NCBI GenBank assembly: GCA_002423105.1 | Contig: DIUT01000018.1 | Span: forward strand, 74,476-138,475 | Length of the DNA stretch: 64,000 nt | Origin: Geobacter sp. UBA6151 | GTDB taxonomy: Bacteria > Desulfobacterota > Desulfuromonadia > Geobacterales > Pseudopelobacteraceae | Reading direction: 5' to 3' | Part shown: piece after piece, positions 8,331 through 17,902 of the stretch | How positions within the stretch are numbered: position 1 is the stretch's first letter | How the letters are laid out: each line of letters opens with the position of its first letter | The notes under the pieces: model-generated | What the model was told of the DNA's origin: nothing | The model's input: only the letters and a program-made list of their open reading frames with translations | Databases searched by the model: none | Translations under genes and position numbers: made by a program

Positions 8331-9602
8331 TCAACCAGCGGGACAGTTCCGGGCAAACAGGTAGAGCAGGATTGCCGCCAGCAGCCCTGCCACCGGCACG
8401 GCAAAGGCGACATGAAACGCCTGCGGTGAGTAGCCCCCCATCCGCTCCACCACCAGCCCCATTACCTGCTGGGCCATCGCAGCCCCCATCAGTACGAAAA
8501 AGTTGAGCGAGGTTAGTGCCGTACCCACGATGGAAACCGGAAACGACGCCCGGATGATCGGATAGATCATAATACCGCTGGAAACCGCACAACCAACAGC
8601 AAAGAAATAGATACCCAGCAGCGGCCGGGAAAGACCGTCCAGCCATCCCAGAAAGCCGGTCATTAATACCAGCAGGCAGCACTGCCCGGCAATCAGCGCC
8701 CATTTGTATGAATGAAACAGCAGCCTGGCTGCCTTGTCCATCAGCACCGAACCGGCAATGAAGCCAACTGAGGTCCACATCAGCATGGCACCGGCCCCTT
8801 CCCGTGTCAGTCCAAGCACTTCAGTCAGGTACGGCCCTCCCCACAACCCTTGTACCGCAAGGTAATTTCCGTACCAGCAGAAAGAAACAGCAGCCAGCAA
8901 CCAGAAGGAACGATCCCGCGCGATGATCTTCCATGCGTCGAACATACCAGGTCGTACCGGCAGATTTTCTCCAACCTCTGGCGTCAAATCTGAAGCACGG
9001 TCGGGCGGAGTATCCCGCACCTTCAGAAATACCAACAGGGTTACCAGCAGTTGCAGGACGGCAATCCCCAGAAAGGCCCCTCTCCAACCGCTGAACCCCA
9101 CCAGCAGCGCCAACGGTGCGGTACCAGCCAGATTACCCAGATTGCCGGCAGCAACCATGAGCCCCGATATCCGGCCAAACTCCTGCTTGTCATACCAGTG
9201 ACTGAAAATGGCAAAGGTTGCCATTAACACCGCGGCGGTGCCGATGCCGATCAACACCCGCGCTGCCATGGCCATCTCCAAGGTCCGGGCCTGGGCAAAA
9301 AGAAAACCGCCGCAAACCGTCAAAAGACCGCAGCAGGATATGACCAGCCGCCCGCCAAAACGGTCGATCAAGGGCCCCAGGGGGATCTGGGCCACGGCAT
9401 AGACATAGAACAGAATACCGGCCAGGGTACCCAACTGTTCCGGCGAGAGCGACAGATCACGGGAAAGATCTCCTGCCACCACCGCCAGGGAGACCCGGTA
9501 AAAGTAGACCAGGATATACATGAGCGCCAGGGTGAAGAACAACCGCCAGCGCAGCGTGCCGGGATTTATTTCGGAAGAACTCAATTGCGTGCCTTTGGCC
9601 AC
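8331..9602 (-). CDS. Major facilitator superfamily transporter
   Basis: 423-aa inner-membrane protein with about 12 hydrophobic helices. The loop LGPLIDRFGGRLVI between TM2 and TM3 is the MFS motif A (G-x3-D-R-x-G-R-R type), and AARVLIGIGTAA resembles the TM4 region of sugar-phosphate/nitrate-type permeases. The substrate cannot be inferred. The start is GTG at 9602 with only a weak ribosome site. It is monocistronic, convergent with the tRNA terminator and divergent from rsmB. Confidence 0.82.
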   Translation of the reverse strand: MAKGTQLSSSEINPGTLRWRLFFTLALMYILVYFYRVSLAVVAGDLSRDLSLSPEQLGTLAGILFYVYAVAQIPLGPLIDRFGGRLVISCCGLLTVCGGFLFAQARTLEMAMAARVLIGIGTAAVLMATFAIFSHWYDKQEFGRISGLMVAAGNLGNLAGTAPLALLVGFSGWRGAFLGIAVLQLLVTLLVFLKVRDTPPDRASDLTPEVGENLPVRPGMFDAWKIIARDRSFWLLAAVSFCWYGNYLAVQGLWGGPYLTEVLGLTREGAGAMLMWTSVGFIAGSVLMDKAARLLFHSYKWALIAGQCCLLVLMTGFLGWLDGLSRPLLGIYFFAVGCAVSSGIMIYPIIRASFPVSIVGTALTSLNFFVLMGAAMAQQVMGLVVERMGGYSPQAFHVAFAVPVAGLLAAILLYLFARNCPAG

Positions 9603-9714
9603 TGTTTTTCAAACATCTCGACGCAAACAATAGCTGTTTCTTTCTGCTTCAGCAATAGACGTACCTCATTGGAAGATTATTGCCAAGAAGCCTGATCAGG
9701 ATTATGGTGCTGCC

Positions 9715-11088
9715 ATGCAAAAGAAATCACCAGCAAAGACCAATCCCTCAAACCCCCGTCATGCAGCTTTTTTAACTCTGTCACTCCTTGCGGACAGCAC
9801 GCTCCATGCCGATGAGCTTATTGACCGCGAACTATCCAGAGGCAGCCTGATCGGCCCTGACCGGGGGCTTTACAATCAACTGGTTTTTGGCGTGCTCCGT
9901 CGTCAGGGAACAATTGATCACTATCTGGGACAACTGTTGAGCCAGCCGCTCCAGCGACTGGAAGAACCGTTACGCCAGATACTGCGGCTGGGACTGTACC
10001 AGTTGCTCTTCCTTGACCGGATACCGGTCCATGCGGCAGTCCACGAAGCAGTGGAACTTGCCAAGCTGGTACTGCCCCGGGCCAGCGGCTTTGTTAACGG
10101 CGTATTGCGCAACTTCTTGCGCAAAAAAGACTGTTTGACCCTGCCTGACCGGGCCGGAGACAGGATCGGCCATCTGGCCGCGGCCCATTCCGTACCCCGC
10201 TGGCTACTGGAACAATGGCAAGAACAACTGCCGGAAGAGGAGCTTGAGGCCCTGGCAGCCGCTTCCTCCCAGGAGCCTCCACTGACGGTCAGAACCAATA
10301 CCCTGCGCATCACGCGTAGTGAACTGTTGGAGCTTTTCAGCGCAGCAGGCGTATCCGGCGAACTGTGCCGCTACGCTCTGGAGGGGATACGGCTGGATGG
10401 CCATCCGTCAGTAACCGGGCTTCCCGGCTTCAATGAAGGTTTTTTTGCGGTCCAGGATGAGGCCTCACAGCTGGTTTCCCATCTGCTGGCCCCTCTGCCC
10501 GGCCAGCGGGTGCTGGACGCCTGCGCCGCGCCGGGCGGCAAGACCCTGCATCTGGCACAGTTGATGGAAAACCGGGGCAGCATCTTTGCCACCGACCTGA
10601 CCGAACGGAAATTGGCGCTGGTCCGTGAATCAGCGCAGCGTCTTGGTATCACGCTTGTCCAGACCGCGGTTGCCGACGCATCCAGCCCTGACTATCTCAA
10701 GGGCGAACAATTTGACCGGATTCTCCTGGACGCACCCTGTTCCGGCCTGGGGGTGATCCGGCGTAATCCTGAAGCAAAATGGCGTCTGCAACAGGCTGAT
10801 TTCGAACGTTTTGCAGCGCGGCAGCGCCAGCTGCTTGCCCGTGTCTCCACACTGCTGGCACCGGGCGGCAGTATGGTCTACGCCACCTGTTCCACCAGCC
10901 CTCTGGAAGATGAAGCGGTGCTCATGGATTTTCTTTCCCACAACAGGCAGTTTGTGGTAGAAAAAGGTCTGCCCGTTTCAGGGGAGGCTTCCGCTCTACA
11001 GACTACAGAAGGAATCCTGCGCCTCTGGCCGCATCGGCACAACACCGACGGCTTTTTTGCCGTGCGCATTACAAGGCTTGCTCCATGA
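9715..11088 (+). CDS. rsmB: 16S rRNA (cytosine-967-C5)-methyltransferase RsmB
   Basis: 457 aa. N-terminal NusB-like RNA-binding domain (about residues 15-145) followed by a Rossmann methyltransferase domain: LDACAAPGGKTLHLAQLM binds SAM, DAPCSGLGVIRRNPEAKW is motif IV with the proline-cysteine pair, and VYATCSTSPLEDE holds the second catalytic cysteine. It methylates C967 of 16S rRNA. The stop overlaps the rpe start (ATGA), a common arrangement. Confidence 0.93.
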   Translation: MQKKSPAKTNPSNPRHAAFLTLSLLADSTLHADELIDRELSRGSLIGPDRGLYNQLVFGVLRRQGTIDHYLGQLLSQPLQRLEEPLRQILRLGLYQLLFLDRIPVHAAVHEAVELAKLVLPRASGFVNGVLRNFLRKKDCLTLPDRAGDRIGHLAAAHSVPRWLLEQWQEQLPEEELEALAAASSQEPPLTVRTNTLRITRSELLELFSAAGVSGELCRYALEGIRLDGHPSVTGLPGFNEGFFAVQDEASQLVSHLLAPLPGQRVLDACAAPGGKTLHLAQLMENRGSIFATDLTERKLALVRESAQRLGITLVQTAVADASSPDYLKGEQFDRILLDAPCSGLGVIRRNPEAKWRLQQADFERFAARQRQLLARVSTLLAPGGSMVYATCSTSPLEDEAVLMDFLSHNRQFVVEKGLPVSGEASALQTTEGILRLWPHRHNTDGFFAVRITRLAP

Positions 11089-11750
11089 AAAAGATAGCTC
11101 CATCAATACTTTCAGCCGATTTCAGCCGTCTGGGCGATGAAATCCGCGCCGTGGAGGCTGCCGGCGCCGATTATATCCACATTGATGTCATGGATGGCCG
11201 TTTTGTTCCCAACATCACCATCGGTCCCTTGATCGTTGAAGCTGCCCGGAAAGTTACAAAACTCCCGCTGGATGTGCATCTGATGATTGTCGAGCCGGAG
11301 CGCTATGTGGCTGATTTTGCCGCAGCCGGAGCCGATATCATCGTCGTGCATGCCGAAGCCACCAATCATCTGCACCGTTTGATACAACAAATCAAGGGAC
11401 TTGGTAAAAAAGCCGGGGTTTCCCTGAATCCGGCCACCTCGCTCAACTGTCTTGAACATATCCTTGAAGAGTTGGACATGGCGATGTTGATGACAGTCAA
11501 CCCCGGTTTTGGCGGTCAAAGTTTCATAGAATCCTGCATCCCGAAGATCAGGGCATTGCGGGAAATGCTGGATCTGCGGGGCTGCACGGCAGAGATTGAG
11601 ATTGATGGCGGGGTCAAGACCTCCAATATCGCCCGCATAGCCCATGCCGGAGCGGACGTACTGGTGGCCGGAAGCGCCGTATTCGGCAGCAGTGACTACG
11701 CAGCAACAATCAGCGAACTGAAACAGTTAAGCCGGGAACCGCTGTTATAA
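11085..11750 (+). CDS. rpe: Ribulose-phosphate 3-epimerase
   Basis: 221-aa TIM barrel. IAPSILSADFSRLGDEI, IHIDVMDGRFVPNIT, LDVHLMIVEPE, MTVNPGFGGQSFIE and EIDGGVKTSNI are the family signatures, with metal-binding His and Asp residues present. Interconverts ribulose-5-phosphate and xylulose-5-phosphate in the pentose phosphate pathway. Translationally coupled to rsmB by a 4-bp overlap. Confidence 0.96.
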   Translation: MKKIAPSILSADFSRLGDEIRAVEAAGADYIHIDVMDGRFVPNITIGPLIVEAARKVTKLPLDVHLMIVEPERYVADFAAAGADIIVVHAEATNHLHRLIQQIKGLGKKAGVSLNPATSLNCLEHILEELDMAMLMTVNPGFGGQSFIESCIPKIRALREMLDLRGCTAEIEIDGGVKTSNIARIAHAGADVLVAGSAVFGSSDYAATISELKQLSREPLL

Positions 11751-11784
11751 ATTTTCTGACGGTAATGGAAGGGAAGAACGCGCC

Positions 11785-12717
11785 ATGGCTGACAGCGTAT
11801 TGATCATTGACGATTCCGTTGCTGTCCGCGAGAAGATAATCCGCATTCTTGAGGCCCACGATCTTTTTTCGCGCTACTATGAAGCTGAAGATGGCCTGGA
11901 AGGTTTCAAGAAGCTGTTGGCTTCACCGGTGGATATCGTGCTGTGCGATCTGGAAATGCCCCGGATGGATGGTTTCAAATTCCTGGGAATGCTCAAAGGA
12001 CGGCCGGAGGTTTCAGACACTCCGGTGATCATCCTGACCGGCAACAATGACCGGGAGCTGAAATTGAGGGGGCTCGACCAGGGAGCCTGTGACTACCTGA
12101 CCAAGCCTTTTGACCCCGAAGAGCTGGTTGCGCGCATGAAGGTCCACCTGAAGATCAAGCATTTGCAGGACGACCTGAAGCGCACCAATGAACTGCTGCT
12201 GGAGCTGTCCAACACCGATCACCTGACCGGCCTTTTCAACCGGCGCTACCTGATGGAAGCACTGGAGCGGGAAATGCAGCGGGGGCAGCGCCACAACGGC
12301 AGCATTTCACTGATCATGATGGATATTGATCATTTCAAGCGGATCAATGATACCCATGGCCACCTGCAGGGAGATGTGGTGCTGCAAAAAGTGGCGTTAC
12401 TGCTGCAGCGCGAACTGCGCACCTATGACATTGCCGCCCGCTACGGCGGCGAGGAATTTGTGGCCGTATTGCCGGACACCAGCCTGAAGGAAGCCTTTAA
12501 TGTTGCTGACCGGGTCAGGCTTTCGATTCAGGGAATTCGCTTTGCTGGTTCCCTGTCCGGTGAACGGATAACAGCAAGTTTTGGTATTGCCAGTATATCT
12601 GCACCTGATTCCAACGATGTTGACGACCTGTTGCGCAGTGCCGATGACGCGCTGTACCGGGCAAAGGAGTCAGGACGTAATTGCGTAATCGTTAACGATC
12701 CCGGCTGCAGTACCTGA
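11785..12717 (+). CDS. PleD-like response regulator diguanylate cyclase (REC-GGDEF)
   Basis: 310 aa. Receiver domain (residues 1-125) with the acidic pair near VLIIDDS, phosphoacceptor Asp in LCDLEMPRMDGF and Lys in TKPFDPEEL; GGDEF domain (about 140-305) with active-site YGGEEF. RTYD lies five residues before GGEEF, the canonical RxxD inhibitory site, so product feedback is expected. Synthesises c-di-GMP upon phosphorylation. No cognate kinase is adjacent. Starts 34 bp after rpe and may be in the same transcript. Confidence 0.92.
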   Translation: MADSVLIIDDSVAVREKIIRILEAHDLFSRYYEAEDGLEGFKKLLASPVDIVLCDLEMPRMDGFKFLGMLKGRPEVSDTPVIILTGNNDRELKLRGLDQGACDYLTKPFDPEELVARMKVHLKIKHLQDDLKRTNELLLELSNTDHLTGLFNRRYLMEALEREMQRGQRHNGSISLIMMDIDHFKRINDTHGHLQGDVVLQKVALLLQRELRTYDIAARYGGEEFVAVLPDTSLKEAFNVADRVRLSIQGIRFAGSLSGERITASFGIASISAPDSNDVDDLLRSADDALYRAKESGRNCVIVNDPGCST

Positions 12718-12784
12718 CGTGAGCTGTGGCCAGCTGCAAGCCACTACATACCGATGATTCAGGTTATTCTGAACAGGAAGTTGC

Positions 12785-14245
12785 ATGATACCCTACATGT
12801 TTTACCTGCTTCGCAGCAGGGCGGCCCTGGCCGCCTTTTTTCTTTTCCTGGCAATCGCCGTACCGGCATCTGCCGCGTCACTCATCACATCTGCACCACT
12901 TGGTGAACGCTGGTTCGGTATTCTGGTGGACAACGAGTACATGGGCTTCAGCCGCCTACGGATCAGCGCCATGCCGGACGGCGGCTATCTCATTGAAGGG
13001 GACGGCAGCGTCAGAATGCAGATCATGGGCTTCAGCCGCGAAGCAACCTCCCGGGAGACCTATCTGGTAAGCCCATCCCTGACACTGAAAAGCCTGGAAG
13101 TGGAACAAACCCTTGGTGGCAAGCGTTCACGTCTGTCCGGCAAAATTGTCGCCGCTGGCCTACAGATTCAACGTGAGGCTGACGGCAAGATTACGGAACG
13201 CCTCTTGAAGTCCCGGGGAGAGCTATTTCCGGCAGCAGTGTTGAACATGCTGCCGCTGTTGCGCGGTGGCAACCCGGGCAGGCAGTATCGTGTCCGGACC
13301 TTTGATCCGGAAGAGGTCAGGATTAAAGAGGTTAAAATTACGCTACTTGGAGAGGGAAAGACCCCGGACGGCCAGATGGCGGTACACCTTAAAAACGATC
13401 TCTATCCCTTTGTCAGTAACGATATCTGGGTGGACAGCTCAGGCAACACCCTGCTGGAGTCGGTGCGGGAGGGATTAGTGATAACCAGGGCCGAAACACC
13501 GGAGAAACTTGCCCACCTGGTAAGCGGCGTTGCCCTTTCTCAAAAGGATCTGATTTATGACTTCAGCATGGTGCGGGCAACTCCCCCACTGTCCCGGCCC
13601 GTTGCGGAGCTGGGAGGCCTCGCGGTGCTTATCCAGGGGTATGGTGATGGACTCCCGCTGCTCTCTGGCAGCCCCCAGACTACGGAACGCGTAAATGGCA
13701 GCCTGACCATCCGTACCGGCAGCCTGCATCATGCGCCGCTGTCTGCAGCGGCTGCTCCGTCAGCCATGTATCTGCAACCATCAGAGCGGATTGAATCTGC
13801 TGCGCCGCAGATCGTGCAACATGCCATTGACCTTACAAAGGACCGGGGAAGCATCCAGGAAAAGATAGCCAGTCTGGTGGACTGGACAGCCAGATGGCTT
13901 GAGGACAGTATTGATGACAATGGCAGCGCCATGAACGCCCTGGCAAAACGCAGCGGCAACTGCCAGACCCATGCCCGTCTCTACACTGCCCTGGCCCGGG
14001 CAAGCGGCATTCCGACCCGTTTCGTCTCCGGTCTGGTGACCCAGAACGGCAGGGGCTTTCTCTACCATAGCTGGGCGGAAAGCTGGGTTGATGGACGCTG
14101 GCAAGCGGTGGATCCCACCTTTAACCAGATACAAGCCGACGCCTCCCATCTGGCATTGTTTGAGGGAGATGGTCCAGCAGACTTGGCGCCACTGGTCAGC
14201 CTGATCGGCAGGATCAAATTACAGGTTATCGAAGAAGTACCGTAA
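12785..14245 (+). CDS. Secreted transglutaminase-like protein
   Basis: 486 aa with a signal peptide (hydrophobic stretch about residues 12-30, cleavage near ASAASL). The C-terminal transglutaminase-like core shows the Cys-His-Asp arrangement: RSGNCQTHARLYTALARA (Cys), YHSWAESWVDG (His) and WQAVDPTFNQ (Asp). The long N-terminal part (about 30-320) is not recognised. Such proteins act as periplasmic proteases or crosslinkers; the substrate is unknown. Ribosome site AGGAAG precedes the ATG. It lies 43 bp ahead of the YhaM-like gene on the same strand. Confidence 0.8.
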   Translation: MIPYMFYLLRSRAALAAFFLFLAIAVPASAASLITSAPLGERWFGILVDNEYMGFSRLRISAMPDGGYLIEGDGSVRMQIMGFSREATSRETYLVSPSLTLKSLEVEQTLGGKRSRLSGKIVAAGLQIQREADGKITERLLKSRGELFPAAVLNMLPLLRGGNPGRQYRVRTFDPEEVRIKEVKITLLGEGKTPDGQMAVHLKNDLYPFVSNDIWVDSSGNTLLESVREGLVITRAETPEKLAHLVSGVALSQKDLIYDFSMVRATPPLSRPVAELGGLAVLIQGYGDGLPLLSGSPQTTERVNGSLTIRTGSLHHAPLSAAAAPSAMYLQPSERIESAAPQIVQHAIDLTKDRGSIQEKIASLVDWTARWLEDSIDDNGSAMNALAKRSGNCQTHARLYTALARASGIPTRFVSGLVTQNGRGFLYHSWAESWVDGRWQAVDPTFNQIQADASHLALFEGDGPADLAPLVSLIGRIKLQVIEEVP

Positions 14246-14288
14246 CGCATTACTCTCAGCGCCCAAGAACCGACAGAAAAGAGCCGCC

Positions 14289-15380
14289 ATGCCCAAACAA
14301 TTTATTGCAGAGCTGAAAGACCGCGATACCATTGATTCCCCGTTCATGGTCAAGGAAAAAACCCTGGCCGTAGCCAAGAACGGCAAGCCGTACATGAACC
14401 TGAAATTCATGGATAAAAGCGGCGAAGTGGATGGCAAGCTCTGGGAGCAGGTGGACGAACTGGACAAGGTCTTTCAGCGGGGAGATTTTGTGCATATCCG
14501 CGGTACGGCATCGCTGTATATGGGCAAGATGCAGGTGGTGGCCAAAGATATCCGGCAGCTCGCGGAAGACGGGGTTGATCTGTCAGATTTCATGCCCGTG
14601 TCACCGGTACCGCTGGATCAGATGCTGGCAGAACTTCGACAGGTGATCGGCTCACTGACCGACCCGCATCTATCGGGCCTGATGGAGCTCTTTGTGGCCG
14701 ATACATCGTTCATGTCCGGCTACTGCAAGGCTCCGGCTGCCAAAGGGATGCACCATGTCTACCTGGGGGGGTTGCTTGAACACTCGTTATCAGTGGTGCG
14801 GCTGGCGGACGCCGTTGTGTCACTCTACCCGGACCTGAACCGGGACCTGCTGGTCACGGGAGCATTGCTGCATGACCTGGGCAAGGTGGCGGAACTTTCC
14901 TACAACCGGGCGTTTGAGTATACCGATGAAGGGCGCCTGATTGGGCATATCAGCATCGGCATGGAGATGCTGCAGGAACGGATTGGCCAGGTACCCGGTT
15001 TTCCCCGTGATCTGGCCATGCTGCTGAAACATATGCTGCTGTCGCACCATGGCCAGTATGAATACGGATCCCCCAAACGCCCAAAAACCCTTGAGGCAAC
15101 TATTTTGCACTATCTGGACGACATGGATTCGAAAATCAACGGCATCCGTTCCCACATCTCCAAAGAAACGGCCCAGGGAAGCCGTTGGACCGGCCATCAC
15201 CGCTTGTATAATCTCTATTTTTTTGGCGGGAACGGACTGGAAACCAGCCCTGATGAAGAGGTAACAGCAGTCGCGGAAACAGCAAAGCCGGAACAGACTC
15301 CACCCGCTCCGGCTAACATTCAGTTTGGCAACAAACCTTTTGAAGCGCTACAAAAACTTAAAGGAGACCAAAAGCTCTGA
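14289..15380 (+). CDS. YhaM-type 3'-5' exoribonuclease (OB fold + HD domain)
   Basis: 363 aa. N-terminal OB-fold nucleic-acid-binding domain (about residues 20-95), then an HD phosphohydrolase domain (about 150-300) with HHVYLGGLLEHS, LLHDLGKVAEL (HD), HHGQYEYGSPKRPKT and HYLDDMDSKING. The OB-HD order and motifs are those of YhaM, a Mn-dependent 3'-5' exonuclease, so a role in RNA or single-strand DNA turnover is expected. The stop lies only 3 bp from that of the convergent receiver gene. Confidence 0.85.
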   Translation: MPKQFIAELKDRDTIDSPFMVKEKTLAVAKNGKPYMNLKFMDKSGEVDGKLWEQVDELDKVFQRGDFVHIRGTASLYMGKMQVVAKDIRQLAEDGVDLSDFMPVSPVPLDQMLAELRQVIGSLTDPHLSGLMELFVADTSFMSGYCKAPAAKGMHHVYLGGLLEHSLSVVRLADAVVSLYPDLNRDLLVTGALLHDLGKVAELSYNRAFEYTDEGRLIGHISIGMEMLQERIGQVPGFPRDLAMLLKHMLLSHHGQYEYGSPKRPKTLEATILHYLDDMDSKINGIRSHISKETAQGSRWTGHHRLYNLYFFGGNGLETSPDEEVTAVAETAKPEQTPPAPANIQFGNKPFEALQKLKGDQKL

Positions 15381-15383
15381 TCG

Positions 15384-15767
15384 TCAGCTTTGTCTGCGTT
15401 CAGTCAGACAGTCCGTGACCTGCTGCAGCAGATGATTGAAGATGATCGGCTTCAGGATAACCCGGTCAGCCTGATCGCACCGATGGGCCTCATCATCGTA
15501 GGCAGTGGTTATGATGATTGGCGTACCGTTATCCACCTCCCTGATCCGCCGGATCATTTCCATGCCGTTCATCACCGGCATCTCCAGATCGGTGATCACC
15601 ACCTTCGGACGATGGGTGACAAACAGTTCAAACCCCTCCTTGCCGTTCTCAGCCGTATGCAACGTGGCCACCTGCCGCTTCAGAAAGGCACCGATTGACA
15701 TACGCGCCACCGGCTCATCCTCCACATACAGTATTTCAAGCTCGGAAAGCTGTGGAATGCTCGTCAT
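15384..15767 (-). CDS. Single-domain response regulator
   Basis: 127-aa receiver-only protein: acidic residues in LYVEDEPVARM, phosphoacceptor Asp in VVITDLEMPVMNGMEM, Thr/Lys signalling residues in IITTAYDDE and ILKPI. There is no output domain. It is encoded back-to-back (228 bp) with the ANTAR protein gene on the other strand. It may be a phosphate shuttle or act by protein contact. AAGGAG lies 11 nt upstream of the ATG. Confidence 0.88.
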   Translation of the reverse strand: MTSIPQLSELEILYVEDEPVARMSIGAFLKRQVATLHTAENGKEGFELFVTHRPKVVITDLEMPVMNGMEMIRRIREVDNGTPIIITTAYDDEAHRCDQADRVILKPIIFNHLLQQVTDCLTERRQS

Positions 15768-15995
15768 GACAGGAACATCTCCTTCTTAGATGGTAACGAT
15801 GATTTCTGTAGCAGGCATTATTGCGGGCATTGGCAACAGATTGAACAGACACTGTACAAGGTCTGCCTGTATGCCGACAAGCGCTTTTTCTTCCCGCATG
15901 TCATAGGCAAAGTGTACCACCTTGTTGGTCAAGAACAACAGGGGAAAATATTGTTCTCTCCCGCTAAATGGCACGGCTTCTGCTAAGAACTCTGT

Positions 15996-16592
15996 ATGAA
16001 CCTGAATCCTGCGACAAATGACCTGTCACGTAAGGTACTGATCTGGTGTCCGGATGGAATGTCGTCTGCCGCCCTGGAGAATCAGTTGCGCCGGGCCGGA
16101 CATCATCCCAGCTGTTGCAGCGCACCGGACAACCTACTGGAAACGGCCTTTGAGCAACTCCCGGACAGCATCCTGATGCTCCACAACCCCATGGATGTCA
16201 GAGGGCTGCATCTCGCCGGACAGTTGCGCAATAAACTTGATTGTACACTGATTCTGGCGGCGGACAACTGGAATGGAGCGCTGGCAAAAGCGGCAGCAAA
16301 CGCCGGATATGATGCTTTTCTCAGCACTCCAGCAACACCGGATTCAGTCAACTTAAGCCTGTTACAAGCTGAAGCAGGCCGCATGCGGGTAGCTCAACTT
16401 CGCCAGCAGGTTACGGAGCTTGAACAGCGCCTGACAGAGCGCAAACTGATAGAACGGGCCAAGGGGCTGTTGATGACACGCAAGCTGTTAAATGAAGAAC
16501 AGGCGTTTCGCAGCATGCGCAGCGAAGCGATGCGGCGGCGCATCAGTCTGGCGCAGCTGGCTGAGGAATTGCTGGCGGCCAGGGAGCACTAA
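15996..16592 (+). CDS. ANTAR-domain RNA-binding antiterminator with a pseudo-receiver
   Basis: 198 aa. The N-terminal half (about residues 10-125) has a receiver-like layout, but the position of the phosphoacceptor reads SILMLHNPMDVRG, with no Asp at the usual strand end. A coiled coil (about 128-150) leads into a C-terminal ANTAR domain (ERAKGLLMTRKLLNEEQAFRSM...), a three-helix RNA-binding module that prevents intrinsic termination in nitrogen-related leaders in several bacteria. In Geobacter an ANTAR regulator (GnfR) is known to control nitrogen-fixation transcripts. Here draG and nifB lie next door, which fits such a role, but the target is not proven. Confidence 0.82.
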   Translation: MNLNPATNDLSRKVLIWCPDGMSSAALENQLRRAGHHPSCCSAPDNLLETAFEQLPDSILMLHNPMDVRGLHLAGQLRNKLDCTLILAADNWNGALAKAAANAGYDAFLSTPATPDSVNLSLLQAEAGRMRVAQLRQQVTELEQRLTERKLIERAKGLLMTRKLLNEEQAFRSMRSEAMRRRISLAQLAEELLAAREH

Positions 16593-16602
16593 TATAACCG
16601 TA

Positions 16603-17538
16603 TTAAAACCCGCGACTCCCGCCCCAACTCCCTTGATTCTGCCGGAAAGCCGGACTGGCCAGCACCAGTTGTTCCGCATGCTCTTGCAGCTCTGCCAGCA
16701 GCTTTTTGTCCATCTTTTTCAACCAACGCCCGGGGATCGCCTCCATGCCGTAATAGCCGCCGGCCAACATGCCGCAGATAGCACCGGTGGTATCGGCATC
16801 TCCCCCCTGATTTACGGTTCCCACCAAACATTCTTCAAAACTTTTACCCTTGAAAAAGTAGTGAAACACCGTCTGCATGGTGTCGGCTACGTAAGCCCCG
16901 GCAAGTCCGCGGTACGGCTCAAAGGTAAATGAAGGAAAGCGGGCGGTCAGGCCGTCAACCTCCCGGCGCAGTCTGGATTTTGAGAACCCCTGCAGAATCA
17001 GGTGCGTCAGGCTGCCCAGACAGATGCAGGCGGCATCGGAAAGATGCTGGTTATGGGTGATGTGCGCCTGCTCCAGCACATATTTCTTCATCAATTCCGC
17101 ATCAGGTAGTGACAGCAGGGCAGCAGGCAGCATGCGCATGGCAGCGCCGTTGCCACCATCCCACTTGTTGTATGGCGTCTCCAGTGTTCCATGGAGCATG
17201 AAGGCGCGGATTCCCTTACGGCAGGTGTCACCACAATCAACAGGCCTTGACTTCAGCCAGGCTGCGAATTCGTGGGCAATGGCCTCCGGCGACCAGCCCT
17301 GCGCCTTACGTACGGCCTGGGCGATACAAAGCGCCATCTGGGTGTCGTCTGTCACTTGACCCGGCTTGAGCCGCAACCAGCCGCCGCCGATCATCTCTTT
17401 GAACACACCGTATTTGGCTGCAATCTCTGACGCCGTCAAAAACTCGACCGTGGCGCCCAGAGCATCACCCACCGCCAAACCCACAAAGGCAGCTTTGGCC
17501 CGGTCAACAAGTTCTTTCATATCAAGCTGAAGGATCAT
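16603..17538 (-). CDS. draG: ADP-ribosylglycohydrolase (DraG family)
   Basis: 311 aa. Signatures of the di-metal ADP-ribosylglycohydrolases are all present: GLAVGDALGATVEF, TDDTQMAL, HGTLETPYNKWDGGNGAAMR and NQGGDADTTGAICGMLAG. DraG reactivates dinitrogenase reductase by removing ADP-ribose from an arginine; its location next to nifB supports that use, although no draT is in the window. Starts at 17538 or at Met-7; neither has a clear Shine-Dalgarno. Convergent with the ANTAR gene (10 bp apart). Confidence 0.85.
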   Translation of the reverse strand: MILQLDMKELVDRAKAAFVGLAVGDALGATVEFLTASEIAAKYGVFKEMIGGGWLRLKPGQVTDDTQMALCIAQAVRKAQGWSPEAIAHEFAAWLKSRPVDCGDTCRKGIRAFMLHGTLETPYNKWDGGNGAAMRMLPAALLSLPDAELMKKYVLEQAHITHNQHLSDAACICLGSLTHLILQGFSKSRLRREVDGLTARFPSFTFEPYRGLAGAYVADTMQTVFHYFFKGKSFEECLVGTVNQGGDADTTGAICGMLAGGYYGMEAIPGRWLKKMDKKLLAELQEHAEQLVLASPAFRQNQGSWGGSRGF

Positions 17539-17865
17539 GCACTGTCATTAAGCAAGGACTGTTCCCGTATTTTCATACGGCTGCAAAATTGTGGAACTCT
17601 CCAGCACACAGCTTGTGAGCCCGATTAAGAATTCAGAACCGACTTACTTCTGTTACTGAAGGCAGGGCGGACGGAGAAAATTGTCCGCCCTTGAAACAAT
17701 TCCAGACCAGAGCAGATGTGGGTATCAGATCTTCACCGCGCTTTCCTCTACTCTGCCAAAGCTTTCATCTAACAGCCTGTCCCACCAAATAAAAACTGAA
17801 TACAAAATAAGCAGATCAGCAGGCACTTCATTTCTAACTCTCAGATATCAGACAGTTTTGCAAAC
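17539..17865. other. Intergenic region between draG and the nifB promoter; no gene seen
   Basis: No ORF with coding character, no clear NifA upstream site (TGT-N10-ACA) and no repeat was found. It may hold the draG promoter and enhancer sites for the sigma-54-type promoter downstream. Confidence 0.4.
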
Positions 17866-17881
17866 TGGCACGCTCTATGCC
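17866..17881 (+). promoter_or_regulatory. Sigma-54-type (-24/-12) promoter of nifB
   Basis: TGGCACGCTCTATGCC has the -24 element TGGCACG and GG-N10-GC spacing (GG 17867-17868, GC 17879-17880); the -12 box is ATGC rather than TTGC. Transcription would start near 17892. Confidence 0.65.
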
Positions 17882-17902
17882 TGATAGACACCAGCACAGG
17901 CA

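Noticed and set aside
8031..8778. Minus-strand ORFs containing RERDSNPRYRLSQYTRLAG and LERFELPTPRFVVWCSIQLS-type peptides
   Set aside because: They are antisense translations of the tRNA-Ser and tRNA-Arg genes; such peptides are common false proteins in databases.
15786..15974. 62-codon minus-strand ORF upstream of the lone receiver gene
   Set aside because: No ribosome site or family signal; it lies in the divergent promoter region. A leader peptide cannot be excluded.
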